Source of the DNA: Pedomonas sp051304405
GTDB taxonomy: Bacteria > Pseudomonadota > Alphaproteobacteria > Sphingomonadales > Sphingomonadaceae
Direction of reading: 5' to 3'
DNA length: 64,000 nucleotides
Assembly: GCF_051304405.1 (NCBI RefSeq)
Contig: NZ_JBPPGG010000004.1
Span: 248,001 to 312,000 of the forward strand
The position numbers and the translations under genes are program-made. Shown here piece after piece: positions 19,290 to 27,227 of the stretch. The notes under the pieces are model-generated. The model searched no databases. It saw only the letters and a list, made by a program, of their open reading frames with translations, and had not been told where the DNA came from. Numbering within the stretch: position 1 is the first letter of the stretch; each line of letters opens with the position of its first letter.

Positions 19290-19331
19290 GGGCCCCCGCC
19301 GGTTTGCGTGGCGTCCGCGCAGGATCAGGTC

Positions 19332-20099
19332 TCAGGCGATGGTCACGCCGCCATCCACCACGATGGTCTGGCCGGTCATGAAGGATGAGGCGGGTGCCGC
19401 CAGGAAAACGGCCGCTCCGGCGATCTCGTCGGGTTGGCCGATGCGCCGCAGCGGGGTGTTGGCCGTGGCGGCGCGCAGGGTCTCCGGGTTTTCCCAGAGC
19501 GCGCGGGCGAAGTCGGTCTGGACCAGTCCCGGGGCGATGCAGTTGACGCGCACATTATGGGGGCCGAATTCCACGGCGAGGTTGCGGGCAAGCTGGAAGT
19601 CCGCCGCCTTCGAGATGTTGTAGGCGCCGATGATGGGCGACCCCTTGAGGCCGCCGATCGAGGACACGAGAATGATCGAGCCGTCCCGGCGCTCCACCAT
19701 CTGCGGCGCGATCATGGAAATCAGCCAGTGGCTGGCGATGACGTTGTTCTCGAGGATCTTGCGGAGCTGCTCGTCGGAGATGCCCGCCATCGGGCCGTAG
19801 TAGGGGTTGGAGGCGGCATTGCAGACCAGAATGTCCACCTTGCCGAAGGCCCGGTTTGCGCTGTCCGCCAGGCGTTGGAGATCCTCCTTGGAGGAGATGT
19901 TGGCCGGCACCGCAATCGCCCGGCCCTCGCCGTGTGTCTGATTGATGTGCGCCGCGGCCGCTTCGCAGGCTTCGGCCTTGCGGGAGGAGATGACCACCTG
20001 CGCGCCGTGCTCGGCCAGCCGCTCGGCAATGGCCCGGCCGATGCCGCGCGAGGAGCCGGTGATGATCGCAGTCTTGCCCGTCAGGTCGAAGAGGTTCAT
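19332..20099 (-). CDS. SDR-family oxidoreductase
   Basis: Classical short-chain dehydrogenase/reductase of 255 aa. Cofactor motif TGSSRGIGRAIAERL, NAASNPYYG (NAAG-like), catalytic Ser region ILVSSIGGLKG and YNISKAA for YxxxK, and the C-terminal WENPETLRAATANTPL / GQTIVVDGGV segment. NADP versus NAD use and substrate cannot be told. It stands alone on the minus strand. Confidence 0.9.
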   Translation of the reverse strand: MNLFDLTGKTAIITGSSRGIGRAIAERLAEHGAQVVISSRKAEACEAAAAHINQTHGEGRAIAVPANISSKEDLQRLADSANRAFGKVDILVCNAASNPYYGPMAGISDEQLRKILENNVIASHWLISMIAPQMVERRDGSIILVSSIGGLKGSPIIGAYNISKAADFQLARNLAVEFGPHNVRVNCIAPGLVQTDFARALWENPETLRAATANTPLRRIGQPDEIAGAAVFLAAPASSFMTGQTIVVDGGVTIA

Positions 20100-20271
20100 G
20101 GCGGTGCCCCACTCGTCTGGATGGAAAACGCAACGCGAGAAACCGGATCAACAGCTCAGCAGGAGTATTGCGGGGGCCCGGTGAAAGACAACAGCCCTTG
20201 GCGCATCCCCCCAATGTTCTGTTGGGGGGGATCGGCCGCGACCGGGGCAGATCGGGCGGACCGGGGCAGCG

Positions 20272-21534
20272 TTACTTCAGGGGCGTGGTGACGGCCATTT
20301 CCGCGCGCGCGGGCGCTTTTTCGGGCACGCGCCCGGCCTCCTCCTGACCCGTCTCGATTTTCTCGTCTGCTTCCTGGTGGTCGGCGGAATCGGCGGATCG
20401 GGGTGTTTCCTGCCTCTCGGCGGCGTCGGGGTGATAGGCCAGCTCGACAATGATCGGGAAGTGGTCGGAGCCCAGTTTGCGCCCCAGCTGGAGATGGTTC
20501 AGCAAAAATCGCCGGTCGTGAAAAACATGGTCGAGAGGCCAGCGTGCATACCAGCGTCTGGCATCGAAGGTCGAATAGAGTCCGCGGCCAATCCGTGGAT
20601 CGAGCAGTCCGCTGACCCGCTGAAACAGCCGTGTGGTGCGTGACCAGGCCACATCGTTCATGTCGCCGCAGACAATGACCGGATAGGGACTGCGGACGGA
20701 CTCTCTTGCGACGAGCAGAATTTCCGCATCCCGCTCATAGGCGTGCGTGCCAACAACGGGCGGCTCGGGGTGCAGACAGTACAGTTCGACAAGCTGGCCG
20801 GAACGCAGCCGGATCAGGGCCTTGATCGAGGGCACGCCCTTGGTCACCAGCTCCCGCACCGTGACGTTCACCACCTCCAGGCGTGAGAACAGGAGCATGC
20901 CATAGGTGTTCTCCTGAGGGCGCAACACCTTCTGGGGATAGCGATGCGCCATGGCCGCCAGGTGACGGCTCCACCAGTCGTCTGCTTCCAGAATCAGCAC
21001 CACGTCTGGATTGAAGACGGAGATGTTCCGATAGAGGCCGTGGATGTTGCGGTTGTGCTGCAACACGTTGGCGATGAGCAGCCGGATGCGTTGATCGGGG
21101 TCGCCGCCCCGGACCGCCGACTCAACCTGAAGACGGCGCAGCGGCGTGTAGGGGAAAATCCACCACATCTGCCAGCAGAGAGCCAGCAGGGTGACACCCA
21201 GCACCGCCTTTGCGGCGAGGCTCTCGGGCCAGAGCGCAATCTGCGCCGCAGCGCACAGGGCAAGCAGCAGCGCCAGTTGCTGGCGGGGGAAATCCCAGAT
21301 GCGGACCCACCAGAGCCCGCTCGGGAGAAGAGGGAGGGCGGTCAGGCCAACCAGAAACAGGGAGAATGCAGCGACCACAGCGCTCAGCATGGCAGTACCC
21401 AACCCTTTGCGTAGGGCCAGCCACCAAGGGGCTGTCCGGACGATCTCATACTGGGAACGAATGGCAGGCAGCTTGGTGTCCCCCGGGGTCTGAAAAACGA
21501 ACCTGCGGAAAAGAGAGCAGAAATCGTTTCGCAT
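20272..21534 (-). CDS. Membrane-anchored endonuclease/exonuclease/phosphatase (EEP) family protein
   Basis: About 420 aa. Three hydrophobic N-terminal segments (AMLSAVVAAFSLFLVGLTAL, LALLLALCAAAQIALW, AVLGVTLLALCWQMWW) are followed by an EEP domain: LLIANVLQHNRNI, DVVLILEADDWW, VIVCGDMNDVAW and LGSDHFPIIVEL carry the Asn, Glu, GDxN and SDH motifs. It ends with a charged tail. The start is placed at ATG 21534, since the longer frame would overlap the divergent aminotransferase gene. Substrate (nucleic acid or phospholipid/inositide) is unknown. Confidence 0.82.
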   Translation of the reverse strand: MRNDFCSLFRRFVFQTPGDTKLPAIRSQYEIVRTAPWWLALRKGLGTAMLSAVVAAFSLFLVGLTALPLLPSGLWWVRIWDFPRQQLALLLALCAAAQIALWPESLAAKAVLGVTLLALCWQMWWIFPYTPLRRLQVESAVRGGDPDQRIRLLIANVLQHNRNIHGLYRNISVFNPDVVLILEADDWWSRHLAAMAHRYPQKVLRPQENTYGMLLFSRLEVVNVTVRELVTKGVPSIKALIRLRSGQLVELYCLHPEPPVVGTHAYERDAEILLVARESVRSPYPVIVCGDMNDVAWSRTTRLFQRVSGLLDPRIGRGLYSTFDARRWYARWPLDHVFHDRRFLLNHLQLGRKLGSDHFPIIVELAYHPDAAERQETPRSADSADHQEADEKIETGQEEAGRVPEKAPARAEMAVTTPLK

Positions 21535-21633
21535 CCGCCGGTATTGCAGAGGGGTTAGACAATTGATTTGCCGCCCCGGGTGTAGCACACGGTTCCGAGC
21601 TGCAAGGCGAACCGCCACTTGGGAGGCTAAGGA

Positions 21634-22812
21634 ATGTTCAATACGTTGGAGGCCCAGCCTGCGGATGCGTTGCTGGGCCTGATCAAGTTGTTTGCGGAAG
21701 ACATCCGCCCCTTCAAACTCGACCTGGGTGTGGGCGTTTACAAGGACGAGGCGGGCCGCACGCCGATTTTCGCTGCGGTGAAGGCCGCCGAGCGCCGGCT
21801 GCTGGAAGAACAGGACACCAAGGCCTACCTGGGGCCGGCGGGCGATATTCGCTTCCTTGACCTGCTGGGCGGTCTCGTCTTCGGGGACGGCTGGGCGGCG
21901 CAGGCGGGCCGGACTGCCTCCATCCAGACCCCCGGCGGTTCGGGCGCGCTGCGCATCGGCGCCGAGCTGCTGCGGGACGTGGTCCCCAGCCGCCGCATCT
22001 GGGTCGGGCTGCCGACCTGGCCGAACCACGCGCCCATCTTCCGCGCGGCCGGGCTGGACGTGAAGACCTACCCCTTCTTCGATGTCGCCAGCCAGTCACT
22101 TCAGTTCGATCAGTTGATGGCGGCGCTGGAAACCGCCGAGCGGGGCGATGCCGTTCTCCTGCATGGCTGCTGCCATAACCCGACCGGCGCCGATCTCTCG
22201 CCGGAGCGGTGGCAGGCGGTTGCGGACGTTCTGGAGGCCCGTGGCCTCCTGCCGTTCGTCGATCTGGCCTATCACGGCCTAGGCGATGGGCTGGAGGCGG
22301 ATCTGTACGGCGTCCGCCTGCTGTCTGCCCGCCTTGGCGGTGTTCTGGTGGCTGTCTCGTGCTCCAAGAACTTCGGCCTGTATCGGGACCGGATCGGGGC
22401 GCTTTATGTGGTCACCGGCGCGGATGAGACAGCGGCCATCACCGCCTCCCACCTGGCCAGCCATGCCCGCACCGCCTATTCCATGCCGCCCGATCACGGC
22501 GCGGCCGTGGTGCGGATCATTCTGGGCGATGCGGAACTGGCCCGTTCATGGCGGGAAGAGCTGGATGCAGTGCAGAAGCGCATTGCCGAGATCCGGGCAG
22601 CGCTTGCGGCCCATGGCCGGGCCGGGCCGGTGGACCTGACCGCCGTGGGCGGGCAGAAGGGCATGTTCTCGACCCTTTCCCTGACCCGGGATCAGGTGAG
22701 GACGCTCCGGGCCGAGCGGGCGGTGTACATGGCCGATTCCGGCCGCATCAATGTGGCCGGCCTGCGCCTTGCCGATATCGAGGCGTTCGTGGCGGCGCTG
22801 CGCTCGCTCTAG
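21634..22812 (+). CDS. Aromatic/aspartate aminotransferase (class I)
   Basis: PLP-dependent transaminase, 392 aa, of the AspC/TyrB group. Shows LDLGVGVYKDEAGRTPI near the N-terminus, HGCCHNPTGADLS, DLAYHGLGDGL, and the PLP lysine in SCSKNFGLYRDRIG. Length and motifs are complete. AAGGA directly precedes the ATG. It probably serves tyrosine/phenylalanine or aspartate synthesis. Confidence 0.92.
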   Translation: MFNTLEAQPADALLGLIKLFAEDIRPFKLDLGVGVYKDEAGRTPIFAAVKAAERRLLEEQDTKAYLGPAGDIRFLDLLGGLVFGDGWAAQAGRTASIQTPGGSGALRIGAELLRDVVPSRRIWVGLPTWPNHAPIFRAAGLDVKTYPFFDVASQSLQFDQLMAALETAERGDAVLLHGCCHNPTGADLSPERWQAVADVLEARGLLPFVDLAYHGLGDGLEADLYGVRLLSARLGGVLVAVSCSKNFGLYRDRIGALYVVTGADETAAITASHLASHARTAYSMPPDHGAAVVRIILGDAELARSWREELDAVQKRIAEIRAALAAHGRAGPVDLTAVGGQKGMFSTLSLTRDQVRTLRAERAVYMADSGRINVAGLRLADIEAFVAALRSL

Positions 22813-22866
22813 GTTGCGGTGTTTGACGGGCAGGGGGCACGGTCCGCGCGCCCTGTCCGGCTGCCG

Positions 22867-24312
22867 TCAGCGCGGTGAGAGCACGTTGCTAACGGGGAAG
22901 CGGATCTCCCAGTGAAAGGTGCCGTCCGGCGCGTAGGTGGAGGAGACTTCGCCGCGCAATCCCCGGGGGGTGAGCCGCTCCAGAATGTCCCGCGAGAAGG
23001 ACTTGCGCTCTCCAACCCTCTCCGGCACCGGGCCGCCGTTCTCCTGCCAAACCAGACGATAGCCGGGGCTGCCGTCCTTGAGGGCGCCGGTCTCCCACCT
23101 GATTTCAAGGCGGCCTTCGGGCCGGGTCAGGGCCCCCTGAGCGCCCGCCTTGACCGCCAGCTCATGCAGGGCGAGTGCGAGCGTCTGGACCGCGGCGGGG
23201 CGCAGCCGTAGCGGCGGGCCTGACCATGTCGCGCGCGAGGCGTCGTTGCCAAGCGCATGGTTGAGCTGGGTGCGAATGAGGTCCGGCAGGGTCACCCCCT
23301 CCCAGTCCTCCCGCACCAGAAGGTCATAGGCGAGGGCAACCGATTGCAGGCGGGCGGTGAACGGCTCGATGGCGGCGGGCGGCACATTGAGCGTCTTGGC
23401 GCTCATCCGCACCACGCTCTGGATCACCGCGAGCATGTTCTTGGCCCGGTGCGTGGTCTCCTGAAGCAGGGCGCGGCAGTGTGCTTCCGCCCGGCGGAAG
23501 CGGGTCACGTCGAACAGGCAGCCGATGGCGCCGCGCTCACCATCCGCGAATACGCCGGGCTGGATCGTCAGCTCATACCAGCGCGGGGTGCCTTCGCGGT
23601 CGTCCAGCCGGAAGTTGGTCGCGACCGCCTCGTTGCGCGCAAGAGCGGTGCGCAGCGCCTCGGTGACCCGTTCCCGCAGCAGCGGCGAAAGGGCCGATAC
23701 AGAAGCCCCGGGAGCGCTGTTGGCGATCCCGTTCTCGCCGCTACCGGAGACTTCGCCAAGGGGAGTCGTCCAGCGCACCGAGAGGTTGGCCGCGTGCGCG
23801 AAAACGGCAGCGCCCGTGCCTCTCAGCGCGTCCTCGAGGCTGAGCGCCCCGCCGGGCCCGGCGCGGAGCGGGAGGGCAGGGGGCGCGCCGGCGAGCTGCC
23901 GCGTCCCACCCCCGGGTCCGGCAAAAGGCACCACCCCGGCGAGGGCGGGCCGGAGCGCCAGGGTGGAGAGGATGGCGGACAGGCCCGCCGCACACTGAAG
24001 CCGGAACATCAGCAGGCTGCCGGTCTGCACAAGGTCAAGCTCGGACATCGCAAGGCCGCATCCGCTCAACAGGGCAATACAGCCGAAAAAGACGCAGACG
24101 AATTTCCAGCCTGTCCGGCCATGCTGCATCGCCACGATGACGATTGCCAGCAGTGTCAGGAGAAAGCCCACGAGAATGAGAATGTCTCCGGAGACCGCCG
24201 TCTCCGGCCTGACGTGCCATAGATCCGCGGTCGTTGCGAACATGGTCGCTGGCAGACTGATGAGATCGACTGCGCCAGCCGCTGCATTCAGAACACTGCC
24301 CTGCGCGACCAT
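22867..24312 (-). CDS. HWE-family sensor histidine kinase with degenerate ATP-binding site
   Basis: 481-aa membrane sensor. The N-terminus has several TM helices (ILILVGFLLTLLAIVIVAMQ and two more to residue about 130), a PAS-like domain lies around residues 165-285, then the HWE H-box (THRAKNMLAVIQSVVRMSAK) and a CA domain with WxE in LVWQENGGPV. The N-box reads HELAVKAGAQGAL where HELATNAxKYGAL is usual, so the Mg-binding Asn is Lys (about residue 388), and the GFGS loop reads KSFSRD. It sits next to phyR, the typical place for a PhyR kinase, but ATP-dependent activity is doubtful. Confidence 0.85.
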   Translation of the reverse strand: MVAQGSVLNAAAGAVDLISLPATMFATTADLWHVRPETAVSGDILILVGFLLTLLAIVIVAMQHGRTGWKFVCVFFGCIALLSGCGLAMSELDLVQTGSLLMFRLQCAAGLSAILSTLALRPALAGVVPFAGPGGGTRQLAGAPPALPLRAGPGGALSLEDALRGTGAAVFAHAANLSVRWTTPLGEVSGSGENGIANSAPGASVSALSPLLRERVTEALRTALARNEAVATNFRLDDREGTPRWYELTIQPGVFADGERGAIGCLFDVTRFRRAEAHCRALLQETTHRAKNMLAVIQSVVRMSAKTLNVPPAAIEPFTARLQSVALAYDLLVREDWEGVTLPDLIRTQLNHALGNDASRATWSGPPLRLRPAAVQTLALALHELAVKAGAQGALTRPEGRLEIRWETGALKDGSPGYRLVWQENGGPVPERVGERKSFSRDILERLTPRGLRGEVSSTYAPDGTFHWEIRFPVSNVLSPR

Positions 24313-24667
24313 GGTCCGTCCTCCCCCTCGCCTCTAGTCAGGACAATGCAGGAAGGCGCGCACGTTCGCCTCTGCATGAGTTCAGGGGAGATAGTGCTTT
24401 TGTGGTGTTACCAATGCAACCGCAAAGCTGCACCTTGTACCAAAATGGCAAAAGACACGGTATTCAGGCCTGTTGGATCAGCGGAATATATTACTTTCTG
24501 GCCTTTCGGAGCGTGAAGGTATAATCCTGAGACAGGGCAGGCATAGCTGTTGAGGTTGTTCAACAAATGCCTGACAGTGTTGTGGTTGATTACCCCGTGC
24601 CCGTTGTTCGGCCGATCGTATCCTTGTGTCCGAAACGGCTTTGCTTTGAATATCTTAGCTCACTTTT

Positions 24668-24692
24668 GAAACCTTTCTGGTTATCAAACGTT
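24668..24692 (+). promoter_or_regulatory. EcfG-type promoter of phyR (one mismatch)
   Basis: GAAAC (24668-24672), 16 nt, CGTT (24689-24692), ending 75 nt before the phyR ATG. The -35 differs from GGAAC at one base. The same GAAAC form occurs at 43022. It predicts positive feedback on phyR. Confidence 0.65.
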
Positions 24693-24767
24693 ACACGCGA
24701 GCGGGGTCTTTTCGTCCTTCACGGACAAGGCCGAGATAAACCAGGCCAAGAAGAAGCGAAGAGGGAC

Positions 24768-25547
24768 ATGTCAATAGCCAGGGAAATTCAGGTTCACCTG
24801 CCCCATTTGCGGCGCTATGCGCGCGCTTTGCTGGGCACTCAGGCGGCTGGTGACGCTTTTGTCCGGGCCTGTTTGGAAGTCATTCTCGAAGACTCCAGCA
24901 TGTTTCGGCGTCCGAACGAGATGCGGATCACGCTGTACCGCCTGTTTCAGACCATTCTGTCGTCCACGTTCATGCAGATTGGGGATCGGTCTGTCGTAAA
25001 CGGCAGCAGCGAGGTGCTTCCGCCGCTTTACCGCTCGACCGAGATGTCTCTCGATTCCCGCCAGGCTCTGTTGCTGACCACCCTTGAGGGCTTCAGCTAC
25101 GAGGAAGCGGCGCGGATCATGGACCGCGACGAACGCGATATCGAGGAACTGGTCGAAGCGGCGCTGACCGAGATCGACCAGCGCTCGGCACTCCGGGTTC
25201 TGATCATCGAGGATGAGCCCATCATTTCGATGGATCTGGAAAATCTCATCGAGGAACTGGGGCATACCGTGGTGGGCGTTGCCTCGACCCACGCCGAGGC
25301 GGTGGAGCTGGCGCAGTCAGGCTACCCGGAGCTGATCCTGGCCGACATCCAGCTGGCCGATGGCAGCTCGGGCTTGGAGGCGGCAACGGAGATCCTCAAG
25401 CAGTTCAACGTGCCGGTGATTTTCGTGACCGCCTTCCCGGAACGGCTGCTGACGGGTGACCGCCCCGAGCCGGCCTTTCTCATCACCAAGCCGTTTGACC
25501 GGCGCGTGGTCAAGGCAACCATCGGTCAGGCGATCGACGTGTCCTGA
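24768..25547 (+). CDS. phyR: PhyR, anti-anti-sigma response regulator of the general stress response
   Basis: 259 aa. The N-terminal half is a sigma-like domain (HLPHLRRYARALLGTQAAGD; LTTLEGFSYEEAARIM) that mimics EcfG and binds NepR. The C-terminal half is a receiver with acidic residues in LIIEDEPIISM, phospho-acceptor Asp in LILADIQLADG, Thr in IFVTAFPE and Lys in LITKPFD. Phosphorylation would expose the sigma-like domain and free EcfG. ATG 24768 is preceded by AGAGGGAC; the longer open frame from 24567 has no homology. It is divergent from the degenerate HWE kinase. Confidence 0.97.
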   Translation: MSIAREIQVHLPHLRRYARALLGTQAAGDAFVRACLEVILEDSSMFRRPNEMRITLYRLFQTILSSTFMQIGDRSVVNGSSEVLPPLYRSTEMSLDSRQALLLTTLEGFSYEEAARIMDRDERDIEELVEAALTEIDQRSALRVLIIEDEPIISMDLENLIEELGHTVVGVASTHAEAVELAQSGYPELILADIQLADGSSGLEAATEILKQFNVPVIFVTAFPERLLTGDRPEPAFLITKPFDRRVVKATIGQAIDVS

Positions 25548-25740
25548 CAGGGGACGGATCGGACAAGCGAGCAGCAAAAGGGGAGTCTGGCGGCGACGCC
25601 GGACTCCCGGTCCGTTTTGGGGATCTGCGACCCAGGTCGGTCAGTCCTCGGTCGCCGTCCTCAGCCCTTGGCGGGTGGTGTGCCGTCCGAACCCGATCGA
25701 GAAAACCCAATGAAATCCTGAGCCAACAAGTGTCGGGAGC

Positions 25741-25765
25741 GGAACCAACGCCGGGACGGAGTGTT
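25741..25765 (+). promoter_or_regulatory. EcfG-type promoter of DUF1328 gene
   Basis: GGAAC (25741-25745), 16-nt spacer, TGTT (25762-25765), with one -10 mismatch; 32 nt before the ATG at 25798. Confidence 0.65.
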
Positions 25766-25797
25766 GTCTTCCAGGCCTATGAACCGGGAGACGGCAT

Positions 25798-25974
25798 ATG
25801 CTTTATTGGGCAGCCGCTTTTTTTGTCATTGCGTTGATTGCGGCGCTGTTCGGATTCTCCGGCATAGCGGTTGCGTCCGTCGGCATTGCAAAGATCATCT
25901 TTTTTGTTTTCCTGGTTCTGTTCCTCATCAGCCTGGTGCTCGCACTGTTCAACCGCAAGCCGCCCGCAGTCTGA
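25798..25974 (+). CDS. DUF1328 (YtjA-type) small membrane protein
   Basis: 58 aa: MLYWAAAFFVIALIAALFGF, then a second hydrophobic segment (GIAKIIFFVFLVLFLISLVL) and short basic tail. This two-helix pattern with LFGFSGIA is the DUF1328 family, common near stress genes in proteobacteria. GGGAG lies 8 nt upstream. It lies between phyR and ecfG behind a GSR-type promoter. Function unknown. Confidence 0.85.
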   Translation: MLYWAAAFFVIALIAALFGFSGIAVASVGIAKIIFFVFLVLFLISLVLALFNRKPPAV

Positions 25975-26179
25975 GCGCGGCCTGAGGCCTTTCGGCCAAG
26001 AGGATGACAGGAAGAGATGACAGGAGGACAGGCCGGGGCCGCATCAATTGCCCTGCCAGGAAGTTGCGATGCCAGCCGCGTGCCTGTCCGTCACCCCCGG
26101 CCCGGTAGGGCCTTGCTGCCTGTGAGCAGCGGGACGTCTGTCAACAGCGGTCGATCGAGCAGTCGGTCGATCAAGCCGC

Positions 26180-26803
26180 TTACCGAGAGGATGCACGATT
26201 GCCGGAGTACCGGCTCTCGATCACCTCAACCTCGTTGAGGATGGCATCCGCCGTTTCCGTGTCGGCCGTATCATCGTGGCCCATGCGGCTACAGATGTTG
26301 CCGCTCTCGATCAGGGACGCCAGCGCTGCGCGTGCGCGCGCCACGCGGCTTTTGACAGTGCCGATCGCAACGCCGCAGATCTGGGCAACCTCCTCGTAGG
26401 ACAGGCCGCCGGCGCCCACCAGGATCAGGGCTTCGCGTTGCTGTTCGGGAAGAATCTGGAGCGCCCGGTGCAGGTCGCCAAGTTCGAGGTTGCCGTCCTG
26501 ACTGGCGGAGATCACCAGAACGCGTGCGGCGCGCTCCTCGTCCCAGTCGCTGGTGAAGCGGCGGCGACGCATCTGGGAGATGTAGCTGTTGCGAAGGATC
26601 ATGAAGGTCCATGCCTTCATGGATGTTCCAGGCTCAAACCGGTCCCGCGATGCCCATGCCTTGGTCAGGGCATCCTGCACCAGATCGTCGGCCGCGTCCC
26701 GCTGGCCTGTCAGGCTTCGCGCGAAGGCGCGGAGGTGGGGCAGGACCGAGATAAGCTCCGATTTGAAATCGAATTTAGGCGCCGGCTCGGAGCTGGATGC
26801 CAT
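26180..26803 (-). CDS. ecfG: EcfG, general stress response sigma factor
   Basis: ECF sigma factor of 207 aa (ECF15/EcfG group). Region 2: LRAFARSLTGQRDAADDLVQ, DALTKAWASRDRFEPG and TFMILRNSYISQMRRRR. Region 4: ALQILPEQQREALILVGAGG, LSYEEVAQICGVAIGTVKSR. It directs transcription from GGAAC-N16/17-CGTT promoters and is held by NepR. The gene begins 14 nt after nepR, so the two share the EcfG-type promoter at 27082-27106, giving autoregulation. Confidence 0.96.
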   Translation of the reverse strand: MASSSEPAPKFDFKSELISVLPHLRAFARSLTGQRDAADDLVQDALTKAWASRDRFEPGTSMKAWTFMILRNSYISQMRRRRFTSDWDEERAARVLVISASQDGNLELGDLHRALQILPEQQREALILVGAGGLSYEEVAQICGVAIGTVKSRVARARAALASLIESGNICSRMGHDDTADTETADAILNEVEVIESRYSGNRASSR

Positions 26804-26817
26804 CGTGTCACCTGCTA

Positions 26818-27036
26818 CTATTGTCCTGAACCGCTCTTTTCGGCCTCCTCGAGGCGGCCGAGCAAAGCGGTGAATTCTTCAGGGATGGGTTCATTCAGCA
26901 CGTCGTCGTACACAGCGCGCAAGCTCTGCGTGACCCGGTTTACCAGACCTGAAGTGGAGGTATATTTCGAGGACCGGGACGCCCAGTAGGCACCCGTTCC
27001 TTCGACCTTTTTGATCTTTTGACCCCGCCCTTCCAT
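26818..27036 (-). CDS. nepR: NepR, anti-sigma factor
   Basis: 72-aa anti-sigma protein. The conserved double-helix core is TSGLVNRVTQSLRAVYDDVL followed by NEPIPEEFTALLGRLEEAEK, close to the family pattern. It binds EcfG and, under stress, PhyR. The frame is open up to 27108, but the promoter elements at 27082-27106 fall inside that extension, so ATG 27036 is the realistic start. Confidence 0.93.
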   Translation of the reverse strand: MEGRGQKIKKVEGTGAYWASRSSKYTSTSGLVNRVTQSLRAVYDDVLNEPIPEEFTALLGRLEEAEKSGSGQ

Positions 27037-27081
27037 ACTGAGCACTTGCCGTCCAACCCGCCGTGATCCAATCGTTGGTTT

Positions 27082-27106
27082 AACGTGTCCCTTGGACTTT
27101 GGTTCC
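27082..27106 (-). promoter_or_regulatory. EcfG-type promoter of nepR-ecfG (exact)
   Basis: GGAAC (27106-27102), 16 nt, CGTT (27085-27082) on the minus strand, 45 nt before the nepR ATG. Exact consensus. Confidence 0.9.
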
Positions 27107-27227
27107 ATTGCCGTTCATCCGTGTGTTGAATATTGAAGCATATTCCGCTGCGTGTGCCCTGGTCCATCCCGTCAGAAGGAAGCCATGACCCCCGGAATCC
27201 CTGTCGCAGTTCTCAGAGTCGCAGTCC

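Noticed and set aside
24547..24564. Inverted repeat TGTTGA-N6-TCAACA upstream of phyR
   Set aside because: Short, upstream of the EcfG-type site and without a regulator to match; may be chance.
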